In this document: one piece after another, positions 24,668 through 31,288 of the stretch
Layout: every line of letters begins with the position of its first letter
How positions within the stretch are numbered: the first letter of the stretch is position 1
Source: Halanaerobium congolense
Lineage (GTDB): Bacteria > Bacillota > Halanaerobiia > Halanaerobiales > Halanaerobiaceae
Direction: 5' to 3'
NCBI RefSeq assembly: GCF_004366375.1
Contig: NZ_SOEF01000032.1
Span: 1-33,067, forward strand
DNA: 33,067 nucleotides
Translations under genes and position numbers: made by a program
The notes under the pieces: model-generated
Told to the model about the DNA's origin: nothing
The model's database searches: none
Seen by the model: only the letters and a program-made list of their open reading frames with translations

Positions 24668-24772
24668 GGTGGTTATCCAGAAGGTGTAATGTACAGTATT
24701 TTATTGATGAATACAGCAGTACCATTAATAAACAGATATACAAGACCCCGAAGTTTAGGAGAGGTGAGATAA
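24668..24772 (+). other. rnfD: In-frame continuation of rnfD beyond the TGA
   Basis: 34 sense codons then TAA at 24770-24772, in the same frame as rnfD. The translated sequence ([20 protein letters not shown] and the basic tail) matches what RnfD normally has after IRL. The TAA abuts the rnfG ATG at 24773, and the rnfG ribosome site GGAGAGGTGAG lies inside. No other defect is visible, so decay, if any, is very recent. Confidence 0.85.
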
Positions 24773-25333
24773 ATGGAAAAGAACAGTACAAAAGCCATGA
24801 TTATAACCTTAGCCACTATTGGTATAATTTCCGCTATATTATTGACCTTTGTTTACCAGTGGACAATTCCATATATTGAGGCCAATCAGGAAGAAACAAG
24901 AAGAATTGCAATTAATGAAGTTTTACCCACAGCGGAAGAAATCAATCAGGTAGAAAGAGAGAGTCAGATTTTTTACGAAGGTTATGACAGTAGTGGTAAT
25001 CGAGTAGGGATGGCATACCAGCACAGTGGTGGTGGCTACAATGGACCGATTGAATTAATGATCGGAGTTGATCTGGAAGCAGAAGAAATAATTCGGATTA
25101 GTATCCTAAATCATCAGGAAACTCCCGGACTGGGAGCACGAATTACAGAAGAAGAATACAAAAGTAATTTTGCTGGCAAACCTTTTGGTGATTATGAAGT
25201 TGTAAAAACTCCTCCCTCTAAAACTATGGAAGTCCAGGCGGTTGCAGGAGCGACTATATCTTCAGCCAACACCACCAGAATTGTGGAAGAAGCTGTCAGT
25301 ATGATCAATAATGCCTATGGAGGTGGAAGTTAA
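24773..25333 (+). CDS. rnfG: Rnf complex subunit G (covalent FMN)
   Basis: The protein has 186 residues. One N-terminal membrane helix at about 8-30 anchors an extracytoplasmic FMN-binding domain. HQETPGLGARITE (114-126) and VQAVAGATISSANTTRIV (154-170) are the family motifs; Thr161 in GAT is the expected attachment site of FMN via phosphoester. It overlaps rnfE by one base (TAATG). The start is adjacent to the in-frame TAA ending the extended rnfD. Confidence 0.95.
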   Translation: MEKNSTKAMIITLATIGIISAILLTFVYQWTIPYIEANQEETRRIAINEVLPTAEEINQVERESQIFYEGYDSSGNRVGMAYQHSGGGYNGPIELMIGVDLEAEEIIRISILNHQETPGLGARITEEEYKSNFAGKPFGDYEVVKTPPSKTMEVQAVAGATISSANTTRIVEEAVSMINNAYGGGS

Positions 25334-25959
25334 TGTCAGTTAACGCAAAACAGTTAATTTCTGATTTTAAAAATGGGCTCTGGCAGGAAAATCCTATTTT
25401 TCGTCTTGTTATTGGTATGTGTCCAACTCTTGCTGTAACTAATACTATGGTAAATGGGTTGGCGATGGGATTAGCAACTTCTTTTGTTCTCATTTCTTCA
25501 GAAATTGTGGTTTCCTTAATTAAAAAATTGATTCCTGGTGATGTTAGAATACCAAGTTACATATTAATTATTGCAACATTTGTTACTTTTGTTGACTATT
25601 TCTTAAAAGCTTTTTATCCTTCTATTGCTGCTTCATTAAGTTTATTTGTACCCTTAATAGTTGTTAACTGTCTAATATTAGGAAGACAGGAAACTTTTGC
25701 GTCTCAGAATCCTGTTCATCGGTCCTTTGCAGATGCCCTGGGAATGGGAATTGGTTTTACATGGGCCTTATTGTTATTGAGTGCAGTCAGAGAATTATTT
25801 GGTATGGGTTCAATGTTTGGACTACAAATACTGGGGGACTGGTATAGACCGATGGTTATTATGGTTTTACCTGCAGGAGCATTTATCACTCTGGGTATTT
25901 TAATAGCAATTATGAATGTGATTGGTAAAAATGCTACAAATGATACTACTTGTCACTAA
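25333..25959 (+). CDS. rnfE: Rnf complex subunit E
   Basis: A 208-residue integral membrane subunit with about six helices. FRLVIGMCPTLAVTN near the start carries the Cys that, with RnfA, forms part of the intramembrane [2Fe-2S] site in the Rnf/Nqr family, and LIVVNCLILGRQETFA holds the second Cys. The ATG overlaps the rnfG stop. The C-terminus ends in TTCH. Confidence 0.95.
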   Translation: MSVNAKQLISDFKNGLWQENPIFRLVIGMCPTLAVTNTMVNGLAMGLATSFVLISSEIVVSLIKKLIPGDVRIPSYILIIATFVTFVDYFLKAFYPSIAASLSLFVPLIVVNCLILGRQETFASQNPVHRSFADALGMGIGFTWALLLLSAVRELFGMGSMFGLQILGDWYRPMVIMVLPAGAFITLGILIAIMNVIGKNATNDTTCH

Positions 25960-25974
25960 CAGGAGGAATTAAAG

Positions 25975-26565
25975 ATGTCAGAATTCACTCAACTTGTTCT
26001 ACTCTTTTTTGGAACAGTTTTTGTTAATAACTTTATCTTAGTTAGATTTTTAGGGATTTGTCCTTTTTTAGGTGTATCAAAACAGGTAGAGACTGCCATG
26101 GGGATGGGTTTAGCAACAACATTTGTTATGACTTTAACTGGTGCTGCAACATGGCTGATTAACACCTATATTTTAGAAGCATTAAATTTACCATTTTTAC
26201 AGTATGTATCTTTCATTATAGTAATTGCATCTCTGGTCCAGTTTGTAGAGATGTTTATTAAGAAAACAAGTCCTGTACTTTATAAATCATTAGGAATCTT
26301 TCTGCCATTAATCACAACAAATTGTGCAATCTTAGGACTGGCGCTACTAATTCCACTTAATGGATACAGTTTTATCGGCAGTACAGTATTTGGATTTGGT
26401 GCCGGAATAGGTTTTACTCTGGCGATTGTATTGATGGCAGGACTGAGAGAAAAATTAGAATTTGGCGATGTACCGGGAGTATTAAAAGGTGTACCAGTAA
26501 CTTTGATTATTGCTGGTATTATGGCGATGGCTTTTATGGGTTTTTCCGGCTTAATAACTATATAA
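25975..26565 (+). CDS. rnfA: Rnf complex subunit A
   Basis: A 196-residue membrane subunit with six helices, homologous to RnfE and inverted in topology. [21 protein letters not shown] (Cys29 region) and [10 protein letters not shown] hold the conserved cysteines. AGGAGGAATTAAAG precedes the ATG. In most rnfCDGEAB operons rnfB follows at once, but here the next gene, 84 bp on, is a ZIP transporter. Confidence 0.95.
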   Translation: MSEFTQLVLLFFGTVFVNNFILVRFLGICPFLGVSKQVETAMGMGLATTFVMTLTGAATWLINTYILEALNLPFLQYVSFIIVIASLVQFVEMFIKKTSPVLYKSLGIFLPLITTNCAILGLALLIPLNGYSFIGSTVFGFGAGIGFTLAIVLMAGLREKLEFGDVPGVLKGVPVTLIIAGIMAMAFMGFSGLITI

Positions 26566-26649
26566 TATCTAACAATTTAAAGAATAAAAATATTTTCAAA
26601 TGTAGAAAATTGAGTTTTGAAATGTTATAAGAAATTAAGGATGATAAAA

Positions 26650-27390
26650 ATGAATTATTTGTTATATGTATCCCTTATTGGTTTCTTTTCTGGTACATTA
26701 GGAACTGTGGGTGGTGGCTTAATTGTATTATTAGTTAGAGAAATCAAAACAAAATTTTTAAGTATAATTTTAGGGATTTCCGCAGGGATTATGACTGTTG
26801 TAATTTTTTTAGATCTGATTCCTGAAGCCCAGATAACCGGTTCAATCTGGAGCAGTCTAACTGGATTATTTTTAGGAGCTATGTTAATTAGTATTTTGGA
26901 TATGTTATTTCCGCATCAAAATTTTGTTTCAATAGATGATGATGAGAGTCATTATTTAAAGGCCGGTATTCTGCTGGCAGTTGGTATTGCTCTGCATAAT
27001 ATACCTGAGGGTTTAGCAATTGGAGCTGGTTATAGTTCTGCTGATAATTTAGGTCTGGGTTTAGCTGTGATTATGGCTGTACAAAATTTTCCAGAAGGAA
27101 TGGCAGTTGCTACCACTTTGAGTTTAGCAGGTTTAAAGAATGTAGAAGTTATTTTAATTACATTGTTGTCTGGTATTCCTATGGGTATAGGTTCTTTTCT
27201 GGGAGCTTATTTAGGAAATATTTCAAATCTGAGTTTATCTATTTCTTTAGGTCTGGCAGCTGGAGCAATGTTATATATTACATTTGATGGGCTTATTCCT
27301 GATGCACATAAAAAAGCTGAAGGATACACAGCAATTTTTGGTATTATAAACGGTGTTTTTTTGGGATTGATTTTAAGCAACTTTTTATAA
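26650..27390 (+). CDS. ZIP-family divalent metal transporter
   Basis: An inner-membrane transporter of 246 residues with about eight helices. ATG 26650 is chosen because TAAGGA lies 7 bases ahead; an upstream TTG (26617) has no ribosome site. The metal-site motifs HNIPEGLAIG and NFPEGMAVAT on helices 4 and 5 are those of the GufA/ZupT-like group; the second has Asn where many ZIPs also have His/Asn. It likely brings in Zn(II), Fe(II) or Mn(II). The central loop FVSIDDDESHY is short and acidic. It may be co-transcribed with the Rnf genes, whose clusters need iron; that link is inferred. Confidence 0.9.
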   Translation: MNYLLYVSLIGFFSGTLGTVGGGLIVLLVREIKTKFLSIILGISAGIMTVVIFLDLIPEAQITGSIWSSLTGLFLGAMLISILDMLFPHQNFVSIDDDESHYLKAGILLAVGIALHNIPEGLAIGAGYSSADNLGLGLAVIMAVQNFPEGMAVATTLSLAGLKNVEVILITLLSGIPMGIGSFLGAYLGNISNLSLSISLGLAAGAMLYITFDGLIPDAHKKAEGYTAIFGIINGVFLGLILSNFL

Positions 27391-27438
27391 TTTGACAGTC
27401 ACACATTATGGAAACGTAAATTTTTAAGGGAGATAAAA

Positions 27439-27861
27439 ATGAGCAAAGCATGGGAACTCATGACATTTTATGATAAGGTTTTAATTGTTATTATAGCTAT
27501 CATTTCATTATCATTTATATTATTTCCAAATAGTATTCTGAACCAGAATACTAAGGAAGATGAATATATTATTGTTATCCAAACAGCTAATGGAAGACAA
27601 AAACAAGTAAAAATAAATGAAACTTATCAAAGTGAGCCTTTAATTATAGAGGCAGATGGTCCAATTGGAACTACAATTATTGAGGCACATAATGGTAGAG
27701 TAAGAGTTAAAAAGGCACCACCAGCTGATCCATTGAGAATTGATGAAAAAATTGGGTGGATTAGTGAACCAGGACCTTCAATTATATGTGTCCCAAATAA
27801 ATTAGCTATCTGGATTGAAGAGAGTAAATCTGAACAGGCATTAGATGGTATGTCATGGTAA
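27439..27861 (+). CDS. NusG domain II-containing membrane-anchored protein
   Basis: A protein of 140 residues. One helix at about 14-30 is followed by a beta-rich NusG_II domain (about 45-128) with the signature GTTIIEAHNGRVRV, GWISEPGPSIICVPNKL. Such small anchored NusG-II proteins are often found beside Rnf, ApbE or FMN-transfer genes in Firmicutes, but their function is unknown. AAGGGAGAT precedes the ATG. Confidence 0.78.
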   Translation: MSKAWELMTFYDKVLIVIIAIISLSFILFPNSILNQNTKEDEYIIVIQTANGRQKQVKINETYQSEPLIIEADGPIGTTIIEAHNGRVRVKKAPPADPLRIDEKIGWISEPGPSIICVPNKLAIWIEESKSEQALDGMSW

Positions 27862-27973
27862 ATCTAAATATTTACATTTAATAATAAATTATGATGTAGA
27901 ATTTATAAGAAAGTTTTTGCCGAAAGAGGTAGTATAATGCTTAAATATTGGATATTTGGAAGAAAAGTATCTC

Positions 27974-28024
27974 TTGAAAATTAAATTAGAGTGTGGTATA
28001 TTATTGATATACGGTATTGGGGTA
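27974..28024 (+). promoter_or_regulatory. Promoter and CsoR-type operator of csoR2
   Basis: TTGAAA (27974-27979), a 17-bp spacer and TATATT (27997-28002). TACGGTATTGGGGTA (28010-28024) has one arm mismatch to TACC-N7-GGTA and is followed by a degenerate third half-site GTGTA (28027-28031). This implies autoregulation of csoR2. Confidence 0.72.
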
Positions 28025-28103
28025 TAGTGTATAGTCATTAAATAAATTTTTGTAGATTATAGGAGATTTTTTATTAAACAGAATATAAAAATGGGGTGGT
28101 TAT

Positions 28104-28379
28104 ATGAATTCATTATGTGATCTAGATAAAAAAGACTTAAAAGCCCGGTTAAAAAGGATAGAAGGCCAGGTTCGTGGGTTGCAGAGGATGATAGAAGAAG
28201 ATAAATATTGTGTTGATGTTTTATATCAGATCAATGCTGTACAAGGGGGACTTAAAAAAGTTGGTTTAAAAATTCTGGATGAACATGTTCATGGCTGTGT
28301 TCAAAGAGCAGTTAAAGATGAAGAGGGAGACAAAGTTATAGATGAATTAATGGGTGTGCTGTCCAAATTTACAGACTAA
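28104..28379 (+). CDS. csoR: CsoR-family copper-sensing repressor 2
   Basis: A 91-residue paralogue of the protein at 14243, with about two thirds identical residues by eye. Ligands Cys36 (KYCVDV), His61 and Cys65 (HVHGC) are all present, and RLKRIEGQVRGLQRMIEED is nearly identical to the first copy, so DNA recognition should be shared. GGGGTGG precedes the ATG. It has its own promoter with a CsoR-type operator. The two could form mixed tetramers or differ in affinity for Cu(I). Confidence 0.92.
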   Translation: MNSLCDLDKKDLKARLKRIEGQVRGLQRMIEEDKYCVDVLYQINAVQGGLKKVGLKILDEHVHGCVQRAVKDEEGDKVIDELMGVLSKFTD

Positions 28380-28508
28380 AGCATCTATTTCAAATAATAG
28401 TTTTAATAAAATTAAAACTTGAAATAGAAAGAAATAAAAAACCAATTTTTTTAAACTTATTTTTATATTATCAATCTTAATCTAACTATATCATTAATAA
28501 AGAAAATG

Positions 28509-28557
28509 AGCTGTCTGGATAATCTCTTAACTGAGGTTGTGCCGGCAGCTTTTTTTT
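28509..28557 (+). terminator. Terminator of csoR2
   Basis: AGCTG (28509-28513) and CAGCT (28546-28550), with nearby TGG/CCGG pairing, form an imperfect stem followed by eight T residues. Confidence 0.65.
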
Positions 28558-28718
28558 ATGCCTAAATTTAAGGTGATGAAAATTGGTCTTAATTTATTAG
28601 AATTAATAATATTTTTTTAATAAATTCACATTCTTTTCACATTAATATTTTAAAATAGTCTTAGATCAAAGTTGACAGGACAGTAACAAAGAAATATTCG
28701 ATTATCACGATATTGTTG

Positions 28719-28772
28719 TTGACAGGAGCAATCCTGAGTGTTATACTATGTTTAAGATACCTAGTGGAGGTA
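28719..28772 (+). promoter_or_regulatory. Duplicate copper-type promoter and operator
   Basis: TTGACA (28719-28724), a 17-bp spacer and TATACT (28742-28747). TACCTAGTGGAGGTA (28758-28772), with arms extendable to ATACCT/AGGTAT, lies 10 bases after the -10 box, the same distance as at 5547. The spacer and -10 copy the promoter at 5508, so this region arose by duplication. Confidence 0.8.
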
Positions 28773-28814
28773 TATTGGAAAGTTTGAACTTAAGTTTCAA
28801 AGGATGTCACTTAA

Positions 28815-29167
28815 ATGAAAAGAAATTTAATTATTACTTTAGTTATATAAACAGTCATTGTTGCAGGAGTTAATTTTTGCTTAACCTGGATTTGGCCTGG
28901 TAAGATGGAATGTGATCTGGAATGATGGGCGGAGGAGCTTCAATAATTTTCTGGAGAGTAATCATTGGAGTGGTTTATTATCCATTCAGAGAATATACTA
29001 GAAAAAATAACCACAGATATGATAATCATAAACATGTTGGCTCCGGCAATAAAGAGCGAAGTCGTTTTGATGAGAGTAGTCCAGAAGAATTAGCAAGACA
29101 GTGTTATGCAAAAGGTGAAATTTCTAAAGAAGATTTGAACGAAATACTGGACAACTTAAGCATTTAA
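28815..29167 (+). pseudogene. Decayed SHOCT-domain membrane protein gene
   Basis: Translation from ATG 28815 (AAAGGA upstream) gives MKRNLIITLVI and hits TAA at 28848; the same frame then continues as a plausible helix to TGA 28923. In a second frame an 81-residue stretch from 28922 holds MMGGGASIIFW, a shortened helix containing an Arg (FWRVIIGVVYY), a Pro, and a good SHOCT end (ARQCYAKGEISKEDLNEIL). It resembles the gene at 5710, which has the same promoter. One stop, one frame change and charged residues in the helix point to decay. The C-terminal 81 residues may still be expressed, but ATG 28922 has no good ribosome site. Confidence 0.65.
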
Positions 29168-29210
29168 TTACAATGGAAATTGATATTTAAGAATATAAAG
29201 GGGGAAAATT

Positions 29211-29600
29211 ATGAGCAATTATGGAATTAGAAAAACAGTTAAACTTTCTTATCAGGAAACAATTGACAAAGTAAAAGAAGAGCTAAAAGAAGAAGGATTT
29301 GGTGTGCTGGCAGAACTCGATATGAAAAAGATATTTAAAGAAAAGTTGGATAAAGAGATGAGCAATTATGTTATTCTTGAAGCCTGTAATCCTGCTTTTG
29401 CTTTTGAAGGAATAGGAGAAGAACCTGAACTTGGTCTTTTGCTTCCCTGTAATGTTATAATTTATGAAAATGATAATCAAGAGGTTAATTTGGCAGCAAT
29501 TGATCCTGAAAAAGCACTTGGAATGTCAGAGAATAAAAAAGTTAACGAAATAGCACAGGAAATCAAGGAAAGACTGGAGCGAGTTATAGAAAACGTTTAA
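29211..29600 (+). CDS. DUF302-family protein
   Basis: The protein has 129 residues. The family core is seen in SYQETIDKVKEELKEEGFGVLAELDMKKIFKEKL (15-48), YVILEACNPAFAFEGI with Cys59, and GLLLPCNVIIYE with Cys80. There is no signal peptide. AAGGGGGAAAA precedes the ATG. DUF302 proteins often accompany heavy-metal, copper and sulfur genes, and the two cysteines may bind metal or persulfide; the biochemical role is unknown. It is downstream of a copper-type operator with no terminator between. Confidence 0.85.
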   Translation: MSNYGIRKTVKLSYQETIDKVKEELKEEGFGVLAELDMKKIFKEKLDKEMSNYVILEACNPAFAFEGIGEEPELGLLLPCNVIIYENDNQEVNLAAIDPEKALGMSENKKVNEIAQEIKERLERVIENV

Positions 29601-29637
29601 ATGTTATTAAATTAATCAATAATAGGAGATGATGGTT

Positions 29638-29946
29638 TTGAGAAAATTATTTATCATAACTTTAACTGTGATTTTGGTTGTTGGTATGACAGGAATTGGG
29701 TATGCGGGTCTTGAAGATAGTAATGCAGAAAAAGGATTGTCGGCAAGTCCAGCTTTTGAGGAAGATACAGACCATGAATCCGATGGTCATTTCACCCATC
29801 AAAATGGAGCTCCCAGATTTAGTACTGAAAAGGGACATATTGCCATTGATGCGGAAGAACCAGGATTAAATTCAGATGAAAATTCTGCTGTTAGTGAACA
29901 TCATCATGATAATAAAGATGGTAGTGTCATAGATACAAGCAAATAA
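29638..29946 (+). CDS. Small exported His/Asp-rich protein
   Basis: Signal peptide (RKLFIITLTVILVVGMTGIGYA), then about 80 mature residues that are acidic and His-rich (DTDHESDGHFTHQ, EHHHDNKD). No domain is recognised. Start choice: AGGAG at 29624-29628 is too close to ATG 29629 or 29632 but is 9 bases before TTG 29638, so TTG may be real; starting at 29629 would add three residues. The histidine clusters suggest extracellular metal binding. It ends the unit behind the operator at 28758, followed by a clean terminator. Confidence 0.65.
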   Translation: MRKLFIITLTVILVVGMTGIGYAGLEDSNAEKGLSASPAFEEDTDHESDGHFTHQNGAPRFSTEKGHIAIDAEEPGLNSDENSAVSEHHHDNKDGSVIDTSK

Positions 29947-29970
29947 CAGAATATAAGCTCAATATTTTAC

Positions 29971-30000
29971 AGCCCAGTTAATAGCTGGGCTTTTTGTTTT
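29971..30000 (+). terminator. Rho-independent terminator
   Basis: AGCCCAG (29971-29977) pairs with CTGGGCT (29985-29991), followed by TTTTTGTTTT. It closes the DUF302/His-rich unit. Confidence 0.9.
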
Positions 30001-30064
30001 TATATCTATGCTTAATTATAAAATAAAAGAGAGGATTTCAAAATAAAATGGGAAGATGCTAGAG

Positions 30065-30283
30065 ATGAACATCCTAATAGAAGTAATAGAAGCTCATTCA
30101 GATCAGGGAAAAAGAGTTGTTGATAAAATAGCTGTTCTTGATAAATTTACTAATAGTGGTGAGGCTATGAGCTCCTATAAAGAGCTTCATAAGAAGAATC
30201 CTGAAAAAGAACTGTATGTTGCTCATACTAGGAAAAAGGAACTTGAAATAGAAGAACGAAAGCGGTTAGGTGTTAGGGTATGA
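30065..30283 (+). CDS. Small hypothetical protein
   Basis: A protein of 72 residues that I do not recognise. It is soluble and charged, with MNILIEVIEAHSDQGKRVVDKIAVLDKF, then AMSSYKELHKKNPEKELYVAHTRKKELEIEERKRLGV. GGAAG at 30051-30055 is 9 bases ahead of ATG 30065; ATG 30056 in the same frame would add three residues but overlaps the ribosome site. The sequence looks like two beta-strands, a helix and a third strand. It lies at the border between the metal genes and mobile DNA. It stops at TGA. Confidence 0.55.
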   Translation: MNILIEVIEAHSDQGKRVVDKIAVLDKFTNSGEAMSSYKELHKKNPEKELYVAHTRKKELEIEERKRLGVRV

Positions 30284-30362
30284 ATTTAAATCTTAAGATA
30301 ATAAACAATTTACCTTGTTGGTAAAAAGTGATAAACTTAAGTTTGAGAAAGTGTTAAAAACC

Positions 30363-30386
30363 TCCGCACATATTTATAAGTGCGGA
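30363..30386. promoter_or_regulatory. Inverted repeat just before the AbiEi-like gene
   Basis: TCCGCAC (30363-30369) and GTGCGGA (30380-30386) form a 7-bp GC-rich inverted repeat, 22 bp before the ATG. AbiEi antitoxins are known to bind inverted repeats in their own promoter, so this is a candidate autoregulatory site; a hairpin in RNA is the alternative. Confidence 0.4.
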
Positions 30387-30408
30387 TGATTATAATGGGG
30401 GTGTGGTT

Positions 30409-31023
30409 ATGGATCCTACTATATACAATAAGATAAAGAATATATTCGAGAGTAACAATGGGTACGCTCGGACTAAAGAAATACTAGAGGCAAATATTCA
30501 CTCTTCACATCTATATAAACTTCAAGATAAGGGAGAGATCACCAGGGTCAAAAGGGGGCTGTATCGCTGGAATAATGATGAGTTTAATACCAGTACAGAA
30601 ATAATCAAAGTAAGTAATATAGTTCCCAACGGTGTAATTTGTCTGCTTTCAGCTCTTTCATATTATGATCTCACCATAACCAACCCCTGGGAGTACTATA
30701 TTGCCATTCATCGAGATGATCACAGGCCTAAACTGCCTGATTATCCGCCGATATCCATTTTTTATTTTGCTGATAAACAGTTCAGTACTGGGGTTAAAGA
30801 GGTTGATATTGAGGGTAGTAAGGTTAAAATATATGATAAGGAGAAAACAATTTGTGACTGCATTAGACTGAGAAACAAAGTGGGTACTGATGTAGTAAAA
30901 GAAGCAATGCAGAACTATCTAAAGAGGAAAGATAAGAACATCTCAAAACTACTTAAGTATGCAGAAGTTACAGGGGTAAAGAATATCGTGAAAAGATATC
31001 TGGAGCCCTATATGTTAGACTAG
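30409..31023 (+). CDS. AbiEi-type antitoxin/transcriptional regulator, without its toxin
   Basis: A 204-residue protein. A winged-helix N-terminus (YARTKEILEANIHSSHLYKLQDKGEITRVKRGLYRW, about 17-53) is followed by the AbiEi antitoxin-like domain with GVICLLSALSYYDLT, KVKIYDKEKTICDCIRLRNKVG and VVKEAMQNYLKR. ATG 30409 is preferred over GTG 30403 because GGGGGTG lies immediately upstream. In type IV systems a nucleotidyltransferase toxin (AbiEii) follows; here it is absent and 65 bp on begins a broken transposase. It may be an orphan left after the toxin was lost, or a stand-alone regulator. Confidence 0.78.
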   Translation: MDPTIYNKIKNIFESNNGYARTKEILEANIHSSHLYKLQDKGEITRVKRGLYRWNNDEFNTSTEIIKVSNIVPNGVICLLSALSYYDLTITNPWEYYIAIHRDDHRPKLPDYPPISIFYFADKQFSTGVKEVDIEGSKVKIYDKEKTICDCIRLRNKVGTDVVKEAMQNYLKRKDKNISKLLKYAEVTGVKNIVKRYLEPYMLD

Positions 31024-31053
31024 TTGTCGTGAGGGACAAAATCTGTGTATAAT
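31024..31053 (+). promoter_or_regulatory. Promoter in the end of the transposase fragment
   Basis: TTGTCG (31024-31029), an 18-bp spacer and TATAAT (31048-31053). TTGTCGT is also inverted at 31060-31066 (ACGACAA), possibly part of an IS terminal structure. Confidence 0.45.
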
Positions 31054-31087
31054 AGAGTAACGACAATAAATCTTAAGGAGAATTACT

Positions 31088-31288
31088 ATGCCCAAAACTG
31101 TTTATTCTAAAGAATTGAAAGAATCCATGTTTAAAAGACTGGCTCCACCTAATGCTGAAAAAGCACCTGATATAGCTAGAGAAACTAATATACCCGTTAA
31201 TACACTTTACACCTGGAGAGCTAAGGTTATGAAAAATAATCCAACCAGCTGTTTTTGTCAAGTGAAATTTGACCCTTTTATTAATTGA
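31088..31288 (+). pseudogene. Truncated transposase OrfA-like HTH fragment
   Basis: About 54 residues of a transposase-type helix-turn-helix (SKELKESMFKRLAPPNAEKA...NIPVNTLYTWRAKVM), as in OrfA proteins of IS3-like elements. It has AAGGAGAATTACT before the ATG. The reading frame then runs into the IS21-type end at about 31250, so the last 12 residues (to 31288) are not its own. Catalytic domains are missing. Confidence 0.7.

Larger units (their letters stand above)
28380..28814. other. Intergenic region between csoR2 and the decayed SHOCT gene (about 435 bp)
   Basis: It holds a terminator (28509-28557), about 160 bp of AT-rich DNA without a gene, a possible promoter TTGACA (28672-28677)/TATTCG (28695-28700), and the clear promoter-operator at 28719-28772. 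The 10-bp run GTTGACAGGA occurs at both 28671 and 28718. After the operator lies a near-palindrome around CTTAAG (28782-28800). Confidence 0.6.

Noticed and set aside
24665-24700. TGA in rnfD as a selenocysteine codon
   Set aside because: RnfD is not a selenoprotein family, the position is normally an aromatic residue rather than Cys, and I see no convincing SECIS-like hairpin just downstream.
28671-28727. GTTGACAGGA direct repeat as an insertion target duplication
   Set aside because: No element lies in the 37 bp between the copies; tandem -35 boxes are a simpler explanation.
30309-30325. TTTACC-N5-GGTAAA as another CsoR-type operator
   Set aside because: The spacer is 5 rather than 7 bp, and no promoter or metal gene is adjacent. 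It is more likely a chance or hairpin sequence.
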